Below are positions 55,003 to 64,000 of a DNA stretch of 64,000 bases, one piece after another. This stretch comes from SCTD01 sp963784675 (lineage in GTDB: Bacteria; Actinomycetota; Actinomycetes; Mycobacteriales; SCTD01), in assembly GCA_963784675.1 (NCBI GenBank), contig CAWASE010000015.1, positions 1-64,000 of the forward strand, in the 5' to 3' direction. The translations under genes were made by a program, and so were the position numbers. The stretch's first letter is position 1; each line of letters starts with the position of its first letter. Below the pieces are notes generated by a model, which did not search any database, was not told the origin of the DNA, and was given only the letters and a program-made list of their open reading frames with translations.

Positions 55003-56010
55003 GTGGACCTGTACCGCCTGCGCACCGCTGCGACCGGCGTCAAGCGCCTGGCCACCCTGCCGGCGCAGGACAAGCAGGCCTGCCTGGACGCCTATCGCTT
55101 CTTCCAGCGCATGCAGGCCGGCGAGCCGACCGAGACCGCCGAGGAGACCCGGGCCGTCGCGGACTACTACAAGGTGCTCAACAACATGCTCTCGGTCTTC
55201 GACTTGGAGAAGCTCTACATCCCGCCGATGCTGGACGAGACCAAGGGCCTCTACGACAACCAGGTGCTCACCGAGCGCGCGGTGCTGGCCCAGCTGAACC
55301 TGAGCGACCCCGCGGGCTCGCACCTGCTGGACATGGGCTGCGGGCGCGGACGCATCGCCCACCACCTCGCCACGCTCACCGGAGGCCAGGTGTCGGGATA
55401 CAACATCGACCCCGACCAGGTCCAGAACGGCATCGACTGGGCAGCACGCACCGGCCTGAGCGACCGGCTGCACTTCACCGTCGGCAACCACCACGACCCG
55501 TTGGCCTATCCCGACCAGGCGTTCGACGGCTGCTTCTCCTTCCAGGCCGTCTGGCCGTTCTTCAAGAAGAACGAGCTCGACGACCACGCCCGCGAGATGG
55601 CCCGCGTGCTCAAGCCGGGCGCACGCTACGCCTGCTCGGAGTACCTGCTCACCCCGTTCTTCGACTGGGACGACCCCGAGCACGTCGCCCTGCACCGGCT
55701 GTTCCTGCCGACGCTGGCCGCCACGCAGTCGATGTACCCGGCTGACGTCTGCGCCGCGCTGGAGAGGGCGGGCTTCCGCATCGTGCTGTCGGCCCCGTCC
55801 AAGAGCGAGGCGTGGCCGCTCGCCGAGCAGAAACGAGACCTGATCCTGCACGGCCGCAAGGTGATCCGGCTGCTCGAACGCGTCGGGGTCGTCCCGGCGT
55901 GGGTGGAGGAGTCCCTGGAGCTGCTGCAGCGCGGCGGGCAGGCCTGGACAGAAGCAGAGCGCGCCAAGATCGCAGACCTGAACTGGCGGATCGTCGCCGA
56001 GAAGCAGTAG
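55003..56010 (+). CDS. SAM-dependent methyltransferase (sterol methyltransferase-like)
   Basis: 335 aa, GTG at 55003, eight bases after AAGGAG. Class I methyltransferase: motif I HLLDMGCGRGRIAHHLA, motif II region GYNIDPDQVQNGI, then FDGCFSFQAVWPFFKK and MARVLKPGARYACSEY. The overall pattern resembles the sterol C24-methyltransferase group, but the substrate is unknown. Divergent from glmS; followed 45 bases on by the SGNH hydrolase. Confidence 0.88.
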   Translation: MDLYRLRTAATGVKRLATLPAQDKQACLDAYRFFQRMQAGEPTETAEETRAVADYYKVLNNMLSVFDLEKLYIPPMLDETKGLYDNQVLTERAVLAQLNLSDPAGSHLLDMGCGRGRIAHHLATLTGGQVSGYNIDPDQVQNGIDWAARTGLSDRLHFTVGNHHDPLAYPDQAFDGCFSFQAVWPFFKKNELDDHAREMARVLKPGARYACSEYLLTPFFDWDDPEHVALHRLFLPTLAATQSMYPADVCAALERAGFRIVLSAPSKSEAWPLAEQKRDLILHGRKVIRLLERVGVVPAWVEESLELLQRGGQAWTEAERAKIADLNWRIVAEKQ

Positions 56011-56055
56011 CGGCAGGATGGACCCGTGCACCTCCCCTGCCGCAGGCGCTGACCG

Positions 56056-56706
56056 GTGGGCCTCATCAGACGGCTGTTCCGTCGATCCTTCGAGCACGTC
56101 GACGCCTACGCCGCGGCGTGGCAGGAATCCAACGTCGGCGCCGTCACGCACGAAGGTCCGTTGTGGGTCGTCCTCGGCGACAGCGCGGCGCAGGGAGTGG
56201 GAGCGAGCGCCTACGACGCCGGCTACGTCGGCCTGGTGCGCGACCGGCTGGCGCAGCACGACGGACAGGACTGGCGGGTACTGAACCTGTCCCGCTCCGG
56301 GGCCCGCACCCGCGAGGTCGTCGACGTCCAGTGGCCGGCGGCGCAGCAGACGCTCGCTGGTCGCGTCCCCGACCTGCTGACGGCGGTCGTCGGCGGCAAC
56401 GACGCGCTCCGCACGCGTGAACACGTCTGGACGCGGGACGTCCGCGACCTGTGCGTAGCCCTTCCCGCCGGCGCTGTCGTCTCGACGGTGGCCCGCGGCG
56501 TCTTCGAGCGCAAGACCCGACGGGTGAACGAGGTGCTGCGCGCCGACGCGGCGGCGCACGACCTGCGGGTGGCGGACGTGTGGGCGCACACCGGTCCGCC
56601 CTACCGCGGGCTGTACTTCGACGGCTTCCACCCCAACGACAAGGGCTACCGGCAGTGGGCCGAAGCCCTCGCCGCGGCGCTGGGCCTGCCGCGGACGGGC
56701 GCCTGA
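56056..56706 (+). CDS. SGNH/GDSL hydrolase
   Basis: 216 aa, GTG at 56056. Block I VVLGDSAAQGVGAS (catalytic Ser), block III GGNDAL and block V DGFHPNDKGY (Asp and His). No signal peptide. Probably an esterase or lipase acting inside the cell or at the membrane. Converges on the HAD gene (4 bases apart). Confidence 0.9.
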   Translation: MGLIRRLFRRSFEHVDAYAAAWQESNVGAVTHEGPLWVVLGDSAAQGVGASAYDAGYVGLVRDRLAQHDGQDWRVLNLSRSGARTREVVDVQWPAAQQTLAGRVPDLLTAVVGGNDALRTREHVWTRDVRDLCVALPAGAVVSTVARGVFERKTRRVNEVLRADAAAHDLRVADVWAHTGPPYRGLYFDGFHPNDKGYRQWAEALAAALGLPRTGA

Positions 56707-56710
56707 CCCG

Positions 56711-57409
56711 TCAGGAGACCAGCAGCGCCGGGACGTCCGCCAGCGTGTCGACCGTGGCCCGACGCTCGTGCTGGACCGGCTCGGCGTGCTCCAGGGCCCA
56801 GGTCGTCCGGTAGGGCACGTGCACGGCCCAGCCACCGAGGGCGAGCACCGGGCGGACGTCGGACAGCTCGCTGTTGCCGACCATCAGGAAGCGCTCGGGC
56901 GGGCACTCCAGCAGCCGCAGCAGCTCGGCGTAGGAACCCTCGTCCTTGGTCGCGACGATCTCGACGTGCGCGAAGCGCCCCGCGAGCCCGGACGCCTGCA
57001 GCTTGCGCTGCTGGTCGACCAGGTCGCCCTTGGTCACCAGCACCACCGTGTGGGTCCGCGCCAGTGCCTCGACGGCAGCCTCCGCACCGTCGAGCACCTC
57101 CACCGGGGCCGACAGCAGGGCCTTGCCGAGGTCCAGCACCCGCTCGCTGACCCGGCCGGCCGCGGTCGGGTCCGCGACGGCCAGCACCAGCTCGAGCATG
57201 CTCAGCGTCCACGCCTTGACGCCGAAGCCGTACAGGCGCAGGTTCGACCGCTCGACGGCCCCGATGCGTGCTGCCACCTCCGCGCGGGGCAGCCACGGCG
57301 CCAGCAGCTCGGCCACCTGCGTCTCGGCGTCGTCGAAGTCGTCCTGGCAGCGCCACAGGGTGTCGTCGCCGTCGACCCCGACGATCTCCACCCCGCAGGC
57401 GAAGCTCAC
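56711..57409 (-). CDS. HAD-superfamily hydrolase
   Basis: 232 aa, GTG at 57409 overlapping the pepN stop (GTGA). Motif I VGVDGDDTLW (Asp nucleophile region), motif II VVLVTKGD, motif III Lys in LQASGLAGRF, motif IV VGNSELSDVRPVLALG. Phosphatase of the haloacid dehalogenase family; substrate unknown. Confidence 0.88.
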   Translation of the reverse strand: MSFACGVEIVGVDGDDTLWRCQDDFDDAETQVAELLAPWLPRAEVAARIGAVERSNLRLYGFGVKAWTLSMLELVLAVADPTAAGRVSERVLDLGKALLSAPVEVLDGAEAAVEALARTHTVVLVTKGDLVDQQRKLQASGLAGRFAHVEIVATKDEGSYAELLRLLECPPERFLMVGNSELSDVRPVLALGGWAVHVPYRTTWALEHAEPVQHERRATVDTLADVPALLVS

Positions 57410-59839
57410 TGCGCAGCCCGGACGCGGAGCGCACGTGCGAGGTCGTCCCGCTCCTCCAGCACGACGCGGCGCAGCTCCGGCGACAGCGTGCCGGCCAGCA
57501 GCTCGCCGGTGGCGTCCAGCGTCGCCTGCTCGACCAGCGTCGAGGGGAACAGCCGCAGGGCCAGCGCCTGCGACGCCTGCGGCCCGAGCCTGAGGAACAG
57601 CGCCGGGATCTCCTGCACGTACCGCCGGACGTACGGTCGCAGCAGGTCGTCCTGGCCCGGACGCCAGAAGCCGAGCGCCAGCGCCTCTGCCGCTGCCTTG
57701 GAAAGGCCGCCCGTGGTCGCTGCGTCCCAGCTCCGCTGCTTGGTCGCGGCGTCGGGTCGCGCTGCCAGGGCGGTGCTCGCGCGTCGTTCTCCCGCTTCGG
57801 TGCCGTCCGCGGACCGCTCGGCGGCGAGCGTCGCCTCGTCGATCCCGCCGAGGGCGGCGGCGGCCTCGACCAGGTCCCAGCGCAGGTCGGTGTCGACCAC
57901 CAACCCCGCCGGGACGGTTTCTCCGGCGAGCAGCGCCGTGAGCCGCTCCACCTCGTCGGTGCAGGCGGCGAAGGCGCGCGCGTGCGCGAGCTGCAGGTCG
58001 CTCCCGGGCTCGCTCCGGACGCTCACGTCCCAGCAGTAGGCGGCGAGCCGACGGCGCAGCGCCCCACCGTCGACGCAGAACGACGTCGCCGCCCGGCGGG
58101 CCTGCGAGAGCAGCACCGACACCACTGCGGGGTCGCTCTCGCCGACGACGTTCGCCAGCACCGCGTCGACGAGCTGCGCGGCGGACAGCTCGCCGTCGCG
58201 GCAGCTGTCCCACAGCGACGCCCAGCACACTGCCCGCGCGAGCGGGTCGCCGAGGCGGCGCAGGTCTGCCAGCACGACGGCCAGCGAGCCAGGATCGAGG
58301 CGGACCTTGGCGAACGTCAGGTCGTCGTCGTTGGGCAGGAGCAGGGCCGCCGGCCCGCCGGTGTCCAGCACGAGCTGGTCCACCAGCTCGAGGTCCAGCC
58401 GGGTGCGCCGCACGAACGCCCCCTCGCGCAGGTCGTAGACGCCGAGCCCGAGCCGGTGCGGACGGAGCGGCGCGGACTCCTGCACCAGCTGCGTCGCGTC
58501 GTGCGACACCCGCACCGTCGACACCCCGGGCACCTGCAGCCAGAGCCGGGCCCATTCCTGCAGCGACCGGCCGCTGGCCTCCGACAGCGCGGCAAGCAGG
58601 TCGGCAAAGCCGGTGTTGGCGAAGGCGTGCCGGTCCAGATACAGGCGCACGCCGGCGAAGAAGGCGTCCTCGCCGATCGTGGCCATCAGCTGCCGGAGCA
58701 CCGAAGCGCCCTTGGCGTAGGAGATCCCGTCGAAGTCCAGCATCGCGCTGCGGGTGTCGGTGGCCGTGCCGGTCACCGGGTGGGTCGTCGGCAGCTGGTC
58801 CGCGCGATAACCCCAGGCCTTGCGCGTCGCGGCGAAGTCGACCCAGGTGTGCTCGAAGCGGGTGGCCCGGTCGGTGGTGAGGAAGCCGAGCAGCTCCGCG
58901 AAGGACTCGTTGAGCCAGAGGTCGTCCCACCAGCGCATGGTCACCAGGTCGCCGAACCACATGTGCGCCATCTCGTGCGCGATGACTACGGCGCGGCGCC
59001 GCCGCAGGTCGTCGGTCACCCGTGAGCGGAACAGGAACTCCTCGGTGAAGGTGACGGCACCGGGGTTCTCCATCGCGCCGTAGTTGAACTCGGGCACGAA
59101 CAGCTGGTCGTAGGTGTCGCCGAACGGGTACGGCCGACCGAACAGCTGCTCCTGGAGCCGAAGCTCTGCGAGGTGACCTCGAAGAGCTCCTCGACGTCGG
59201 CGTCCAGGTGGGGCGCCAGCGACCGCCGGCAGTGCAGACCCAGCTGCCGTCCGTCCTGGTCGCGGTAGACGCTGTGCCACGGGCCCGCCGCGACCGTGAA
59301 CAGGTAGGTGCTGATCCGCTCGGTCGCGGCGAACACCCAGCGGCTGCCCTGCTGGGTCCCGCGGGCGTTGGCGACGACCGTCCAGCCGTCCGGCGCGTCG
59401 ACCGACAGCCGGATGCTCGCCTTGAGGTCGGGCTGGTCGAAGCAGGCGAAGATGCGCTGGGCGTCGTCCAGGCAGCTCTGCCCCCACAGATAGACGCCGG
59501 CGTCCACCGGGTCGGTGAAGCGGTGCAGCCCCTCCCCGAGCGGCTGTAGTCGCCGCGCGCGAGGACGACCAGCTCGTTGTCGGCAGCGAGGTCGGTGAGC
59601 CGCAGCCGGTTGCCCTCGAGCGGCCCGGTCGGCCGGCCGTTCAACGTCGCGGAACGCAGGTCGCCGTCGAGCTCGACGAACGTCGTCGCGCCCGGTTCGG
59701 CGCAGTCGAAGCGGACCACGGTCCGGCTGCCGAAGGCCCGCCCGTCGACCGCCTCGCGCAGGTCCAGGTGGACGTCGTAGGAGGCGACCCGCAGCAGCCG
59801 GGCCCGTTCGACGGCCTCGTCGCGCGTCAGATTCTTCAC
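57406..59839 (-). pseudogene. pepN: Aminopeptidase N (M1), disrupted by two frameshifts
   Basis: About 810 residues if repaired, normal for PepN. GTG at 59839 (KNLTRDEAVERARLLRVASY). The frame fails near 59535-59541 (GDYSR, sense resumes at GEGLHRFTDPVDAG) and again near 59155-59160 (LFEVTSQSFG to LQEQLFGRPYPFG). The remaining 57406-59155 frame is intact with GAMEN and the zinc motif HEMAHMWFGDLVTM...NESFAE. As written, no full-length enzyme is made. Two single-base losses in an otherwise conserved gene could be base-call errors. Confidence 0.85.
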
Positions 59840-59920
59840 GTCGTGGAACCTAGTCGCGCGGGCTTCGCACGCGGGGCCGGACCTACGCTGGGACGATGCC
59901 CCGCTCCTGCGCCCCGTGCC

Positions 59921-60439
59921 ATGTCTGAGCGGACCAGCGCAGCGCTGCCGGCACGGGACGACCGTCGGGACGGGCGCTTCCGCGGCGTCAGCCGACGGCT
60001 CGCCCAGCTGGCTCTGCTCGGCTACCTGGTCGTGCCGGCCGTGCTGACCCTCACCCCGCACCGCCCCGACGTCGGAGCGCGCGACTTCGAGGACTTCGTC
60101 ACCCGCGCCGTCGGCACCCTGACCTTCGACCGCGTCGACATCTCCATCGTCGAGATCGAGGTGCTGGCGAACGTCCTGCTGCTCGTGCCGATCGGCTTCC
60201 TGCTGCCCTTCGCGCTGAACCGGGCGTTGCCGCTGATCAGCCTGCTGTCGCTGTGCGCCGCCGGCAGCCTGGCCGTGGAGCTGCTGCAGCGCACGCTGCT
60301 CACCAACCGCGTCCCGAGCTTCGTCGACGTCCTCAGCAACACCGGCGGAGCCGCCATCGGCCTGATCTTCGCCACCGACCTGCAGCGGTTGACGCAGGCG
60401 CTGCGACGTCGGCGGGCCCGCCGCCGCGCCCGCGCCTGA
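59921..60439 (+). CDS. VanZ-like membrane protein
   Basis: 172 aa, ATG at 59921; upstream in-frame extension overlaps pepN and is not chosen. Hydrophobic helices at about 30-50, 82-103, 107-130 and 142-160, with the VanZ-type ELLQ, LTNRVPSFVDVLSNTGGA. VanZ raises teicoplanin resistance in enterococci, but most relatives have unknown roles. Ends in an Arg-rich tail. Confidence 0.85.
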   Translation: MSERTSAALPARDDRRDGRFRGVSRRLAQLALLGYLVVPAVLTLTPHRPDVGARDFEDFVTRAVGTLTFDRVDISIVEIEVLANVLLLVPIGFLLPFALNRALPLISLLSLCAAGSLAVELLQRTLLTNRVPSFVDVLSNTGGAAIGLIFATDLQRLTQALRRRRARRRARA

Positions 60440-60461
60440 GCCCGCCGGGCCAGGGCCCTCG

Positions 60462-61796
60462 CTAGCGGCCGACGACCTCGGCGAGCCGCGCCGCGACCTG
60501 TTCGGCCTGGGCCGCGCTCTCGGCCTCGACCATCACCCGCACCAGGGCCTCGGTCCCCGACGGGCGCAGCAGGACCCGACCGGTCTGGCCCAGCAGCCCC
60601 TCCTCGCGGGCGACCGCGTCGAGCACGTCGGCGTCGCTGGCCCGGGTGCGGGCGGCGCCGACGTTGACCAGCACCTGCGGCAGGCGCGTCATGACGCCGG
60701 CGAGCTCGGCCAGGCTGCGGCCGGTCTCGGCCATCCGTCCCAGCACCCCGACGCCGGTGAGGAGGCCGTCGCCGGTCGTGGCGTGGTCCAGCAGCACGGT
60801 GTGGCCGCTCTGCTCACCACCGAGCACGTGGCCGCCGGCACGCATGGCCTCCAGCACGTAGCGGTCGCCCACAGCGGTCTGCACGACCGCGATGCCGGCG
60901 TCGCGCATGGCTCGGACGAAGCCGAGGTTGCTCATCACGGTCGCGACGACGGTGCCGGTCGGCAGCGCGCCGCGCTCGTGCAGCGCCACCGCCAGCAGCG
61001 CCAGCAGCTGGTCGCCGTCGACGACCGTCCCCGTGGCGTCCACGGCCAGGCAGCGGTCGGCGTCCCCGTCGTGCGCCAGCCCCAGGTCGGCCCCGTGCTC
61101 GACGACGGCCCGCTGCAACAGCTCGAGGTGGGTGGCACCGCAGCCGTCGTTGATGCGGGCTCCGTCGCCGTCGCACGCGAGCTCGACGACGGTTGCCCCC
61201 GCCGCGCGATAGACCTCAGGAGCCAGCACCGACGCCGCTCCCTGCGCGCCGTCGACGACGACGGTGAGGCCGGCCGCGGCGGTCGGCAGCGTCGCGAGCA
61301 GGGCGTCGCGGTAGGCAACGAGCAGGTGCGGATCGGCCGGCCGGATGCTGCCGACGGCCAGCCCGGTGGCCCGCTCGGCCGCGCCGGTGGCCAGACCGGC
61401 CTCGATCGCCACCTCGACCTCGTCGGGCAGCTTCCACCCGCCGGGTCCGAACAGCTTCAGACCGTTGTCGGGCATCGCGTTGTGCGACGCGCTGACGACC
61501 AGGCCCAGGTCGGCGTCACCGCGGGCGCAGGCGAAGGCCACCACCGGCGTCGGCACCACCCCGAGCACCTGCACGTCGACCCCGGCGCTGGCGAACCCCG
61601 CGGCGGCGGCAGCCTCCAGCATCGGACCGGACGGCCTGGTGTCGCGGCCGATCACGACCCGCGGCCGACCGGTGCCGCTGCGGCGCGACAGCAGCTCGTG
61701 CGCCGCGGAGCGCGCCAGCGACAGCGTCAGCTCCGGGGTGAGCACCGGCCCGTTGGCCGGCCCCCGCACCCCGTCCGTTCCGAACAGCCGAGCCAT
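60462..61796 (-). CDS. glmM: Phosphoglucosamine mutase
   Basis: 444 aa, ATG at 61796. Interconverts glucosamine-6- and -1-phosphate. FGTDGVRGPAN, phosphoserine loop VVSASHNAMPDNG, Mg-binding DGDADR and sugar loop GGEQSGH are present, with LLRPSGTEALVRVMVE at the C-terminus. Downstream of rpsI on the same strand, as often in actinobacteria. Confidence 0.98.
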   Translation of the reverse strand: MARLFGTDGVRGPANGPVLTPELTLSLARSAAHELLSRRSGTGRPRVVIGRDTRPSGPMLEAAAAAGFASAGVDVQVLGVVPTPVVAFACARGDADLGLVVSASHNAMPDNGLKLFGPGGWKLPDEVEVAIEAGLATGAAERATGLAVGSIRPADPHLLVAYRDALLATLPTAAAGLTVVVDGAQGAASVLAPEVYRAAGATVVELACDGDGARINDGCGATHLELLQRAVVEHGADLGLAHDGDADRCLAVDATGTVVDGDQLLALLAVALHERGALPTGTVVATVMSNLGFVRAMRDAGIAVVQTAVGDRYVLEAMRAGGHVLGGEQSGHTVLLDHATTGDGLLTGVGVLGRMAETGRSLAELAGVMTRLPQVLVNVGAARTRASDADVLDAVAREEGLLGQTGRVLLRPSGTEALVRVMVEAESAAQAEQVAARLAEVVGR

Positions 61797-61892
61797 GACG
61801 ATCCCTCCGGACGTGCCGCGAGGCGGCCACCTCCGGCTCGTGCTCTCGGGAGTGACCGCCTCGTCGACGGGTGCGTGCGCCGCGCGTGCGGG

Positions 61893-62303
61893 CTAGCGCT
61901 TGGAGTACTGCGGCGCCTTGCGGGCCTTCTTCAGACCGTACTTCTTGCGCTCCTTGATGCGGGAGTCCCGCGACAGGAAGCCCTCCTTCTTCAGCGCCGG
62001 GCGGTCGTCGGGCTCGATCTCGATGAGGGCCCGGGCGATCGCCAGGCGCAGCGCGCCGGCCTGCCCGCTGATGCCGCCGCCGTGCAGGCGGGCGAAGACG
62101 TCGTACTGCTCGGCCTTCTCCAGCGTGACGAAGGGCTCGTTGATGGCCTGCTGGTGCACCTTGTTGGGGAAGTACCCCTCCAGCGTGCGACCGTTCAGCG
62201 TGTACTGGCCGGTGCCCGGGACCAGCCGCACGCGGACGATGGCCTCCTTGCGACGACCGACGGTCTGGATGAGATCGGCCGGCGCCCCGGTGGTGACAGT
62301 CAC
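61893..62303 (-). CDS. rpsI: 30S ribosomal protein S9
   Basis: 136 aa, GTG at 62303 overlapping the rplM stop (GTGA). GRRKEAIVRVRLVPG, GGGISGQAGALRLAIARAL and the tail KKARKAPQYSKR that reaches the P-site tRNA are diagnostic. Confidence 0.98.
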   Translation of the reverse strand: MTVTTGAPADLIQTVGRRKEAIVRVRLVPGTGQYTLNGRTLEGYFPNKVHQQAINEPFVTLEKAEQYDVFARLHGGGISGQAGALRLAIARALIEIEPDDRPALKKEGFLSRDSRIKERKKYGLKKARKAPQYSKR

Positions 62304-62743
62304 TGCGAAACCTGCTTCAGCTCGAAGGGCACCGGCGCCTGCGCCTGGTGCGGGTGGGTGGGACCGGCGTAGACCTTCAGCTTGCTGACCATCTGCCGGC
62401 CGAGCGTGTTGTGCGGCAGCATGCCCTTGACGGCCTTCTCGATGATCCGCTCGGGGCGCGTGGCGAGCACGTCGGCGTAGGAGGTCTTCTTCAGACCGCC
62501 CGGGAAGCCGGAGTGGTGGTAGACGGTCGACTGCGCGGCCTTGTTGCCCGTCATGACGATCTTCGCGGCGTTGATGACGACGACGAAGTCGCCGGTGTCC
62601 AGGTGCGGCGCGTAGACCGGCTTGTGCTTGCCGCGCAGCAGCTGGGCGATCTGGCTGGCCAGCCGCCCGAGGACGATGTCCTCGGCGTCGATCAGGTGCC
62701 AGACGCGCGTGATGTCGCCGGGCTTGGGGGTGTACGTGCGCAC
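62300..62743 (-). CDS. rplM: 50S ribosomal protein L13
   Basis: 147 aa. GTG at 62743 chosen because relatives begin MRTYTPKPGD; an in-frame extension to 62794 is not conserved. WHLIDAEDIVLGRLAS, GDFVVVINAAKIV and PERIIEKAVKGMLPHN are conserved. First gene of the rplM-rpsI pair. Confidence 0.97.
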   Translation of the reverse strand: MRTYTPKPGDITRVWHLIDAEDIVLGRLASQIAQLLRGKHKPVYAPHLDTGDFVVVINAAKIVMTGNKAAQSTVYHHSGFPGGLKKTSYADVLATRPERIIEKAVKGMLPHNTLGRQMVSKLKVYAGPTHPHQAQAPVPFELKQVSQ

Positions 62744-62914
62744 AGGAGCTCGCCGTCTTTCGTCGATCAGACCGGTGCGGGCCGTCAGGTCCATCGCGGT
62801 CGGGTGAGGTGTCGCGGTCAGGTCGTCCAGTCAGCGCCGGGCACACGTCAACCAGGCGCGCCGCGCAACAGCCCCCGACGATACCCGAGCCGCTGCTCGG
62901 CGGGCAACGCCCGG
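62744..62914 (-). promoter_or_regulatory. rplM upstream region
   Basis: 171 bases that should hold the rplM-rpsI promoter. No recognisable ribosomal-protein leader structure or clear promoter boxes. Confidence 0.3.
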
Positions 62915-63427
62915 TCAGCCCAGCTCGAGCACCATCTCCTGCTCCAGCCCACCGGGCGGCAGCGGGTAGGGCGTCGTGGCGCCCGTCGCCACGAAGCCGA
63001 GCCGCGCGTAGGCCTGCCGGGCGCGGCCGTTGTCCTCGTGCACCTCCAGCGTCAGCCGCGACCCGCCGTGCGCGCGCGCCCACTCGGCGCACGGGGCCAG
63101 CAGCCGCGCCAGCAGCCCCCTGCCCCTCGCCCGAGGGGTGACGTAGACGGCGGCCAGCCACGGGGCACCGTCCAGCAGGAACGTCACGCAGGTGCCGACC
63201 GGGCGCCCGTCCTGCAGCGCCAGCACCTGGCAGCTGTCGCCGCCACGGGCTCCCCGTGCGGCTCGGGCCTGCCAGGCGCTGTCCGCCAACAGCTCGGCCG
63301 CGGCGAGGGTCTCCAGGTAGGCGATCGGGCAGTCGGCCAGCGCCTCCAGCCGCAGTGCACGCAGCGCCGGCCAGTCCGCCTGCACCACCCGCCGCACGAC
63401 CGGCTCGTCGCACCCCACCGGCCCCAT
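62915..63427 (-). CDS. GNAT-family N-acetyltransferase
   Basis: 170 aa, ATG at 63427. GNAT fold with VYVTPRARGRGLLARLL (acetyl-CoA loop) and EVHEDNGRARQAYARLGF. Substrate unknown. Separated from the ABC-F gene by 36 bases on the same strand. Confidence 0.92.
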   Translation of the reverse strand: MGPVGCDEPVVRRVVQADWPALRALRLEALADCPIAYLETLAAAELLADSAWQARAARGARGGDSCQVLALQDGRPVGTCVTFLLDGAPWLAAVYVTPRARGRGLLARLLAPCAEWARAHGGSRLTLEVHEDNGRARQAYARLGFVATGATTPYPLPPGGLEQEMVLELG

Positions 63428-63463
63428 GGGGGCGATCCTTCCACCGGACCGCCGGTACGGCGC

Positions 63464-64000
63464 CTAGCGGTCCCGGCGGACCCGTCCCTCGTCCCAGACC
63501 GGCTCCGGCGCCTCGTAGACGGCGCCGTCGGAGCCGAAGACCAGATACCGGTCGAAGCCGCGGGCGAACCAGCGGTCGTGCGTGACGGCCAGCACCGTGC
63601 CGTCGAAGGCTGCCAGCCCTTCCTCGAGCGCGGTCGCGCTGTCCAGGTCGAGGTTGTCGGTGGGCTCGTCGAGCAGGAGCATCGTGCAGCCCGACAGCTC
63701 GAGCAGCAGCACCTGCACGCGCGCCTGCTGGCCGCCGGACAGGGTGTCGAAGACCTGGTCGGCCTGATCCTGCAGCTCATAGCGCCGCAGCACCCCGATC
63801 GCCTGCGCCCGGTCCAGCCCGCGGCGACGGTCGTCGCCGCGGTGCAGCACCTCGGTGAGCGTCTTGCCGTACAGCGCCGGTTGTTCGTGCGTCTGGGCGA
63901 AGTGCCCGGCCACGACGCGGGCGCCGAGCTTCCACGCGCCGGTGTGCGCGACGTCCTGGCCCGCGAGCAGCCGGAGAAAGTGCGACTTGCCGCTGCCGTT
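63464..64000 (-). CDS. ABC-F type ATP-binding protein, C-terminal part (runs off window)
   Basis: 178 codons from the window edge to TAG 63464-63466. It covers the second ATPase domain of an ABC-F protein: Walker A NGSGKSHFLRLLAG, LSGGQQARVQVLLLEL, Walker B CTMLLLDEPTDNLDLDSA and switch His in AVTHDRWFARGFDRYLV. No membrane segments. ABC-F proteins act on the ribosome in translation control or antibiotic protection; which subfamily cannot be told from this half. Confidence 0.88.
   Translation of the reverse strand, partial: NGSGKSHFLRLLAGQDVAHTGAWKLGARVVAGHFAQTHEQPALYGKTLTEVLHRGDDRRRGLDRAQAIGVLRRYELQDQADQVFDTLSGGQQARVQVLLLELSGCTMLLLDEPTDNLDLDSATALEEGLAAFDGTVLAVTHDRWFARGFDRYLVFGSDGAVYEAPEPVWDEGRVRRDR

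Noticed and set aside
61819..61863. CGAGGCGG/CCGCCTCG inverted repeat between rpsI and glmM
   Set aside because: Loop of about 29 bases and no T tract; too weak to call a terminator.

Overview
The window is 64 kb of very high-GC chromosomal DNA from an actinobacterium. The evidence is the gene content (whiD/whiB3, bldM, GuaB3, a groES-groEL1 operon with a His-rich GroEL tail, a CIRCE element, 13E12-type DUF222/HNH genes), the many GTG starts and GTGA/ATGA overlaps, and a gene order matching the guaB - whiB3 - groEL1/groES - tsaD/rimI/tsaB/tsaE - alr - glmS - glmM - rpsI - rplM segment of Mycobacterium and Streptomyces. I cannot place it below phylum/class from sequence alone. No rRNA, tRNA, CRISPR array, insertion sequence or prophage was recognised.

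Layout. (1) 1-8956: a poorly known surface/signalling block with the start of a Ser/Thr kinase, an exported beta-sandwich protein plus membrane tail in two frames, a giant choice-of-anchor-L surface protein, a zinc-ribbon/FHA protein, a four-helix membrane protein and a broken Rossmann-type oxidoreductase-like gene. (2) 9178-11562: a triple cold-shock-domain protein, then a 19-codon leader ORF coupled to an HD-GYP protein. (3) 11597-19834: guaA, two subtilases flanking an MT0933-type small protein, and an amidase. (4) 19916-26618: guaB-guaB3, bldM with a coupled degenerate histidine kinase, two genes broken by frameshifts (TPR-like and MerR-like), and whiD. (5) 26735-30411: M15 peptidase lipoprotein, phytoene-desaturase-like oxidoreductase, and a tandem Uma2 pair whose second copy is decayed. 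(6) 30690-34545: groEL1-groES with CIRCE, then a DUF222/HNH gene with a LexA-type SOS box three bases before its start. (7) 34727-50095: the tRNA t6A genes tsaD, rimI, tsaB and tsaE with alr, nnr and acpS. The run is interrupted by one unknown gene between tsaB and rimI, and by an approximately 8 kb block (MFS transporter, acyl-CoA ligase, livFGMHK) between tsaB and tsaE. (8) 50299-52624: a frameshifted lipoprotein and a second DUF222/HNH locus. (9) 53017-62743: glmS, methyltransferase, SGNH hydrolase, HAD phosphatase, frameshifted pepN, VanZ-like protein, glmM, rpsI and rplM. (10) 62915-64000: a GNAT and a partial ABC-F protein.

How the genes work together. guaA and guaB make GMP. glmS and glmM supply glucosamine phosphate and alr supplies D-alanine for the wall, which the M15 peptidase, amidase and VanZ-like protein may modify. 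bldM and whiD are developmental or redox regulators. The liv block plus the ligase looks like uptake and CoA activation of a carboxylic acid or amino acid. About ten genes show frameshifts or in-frame stops while the housekeeping genes are intact. Whether this is true decay or base-calling error needs the raw reads.
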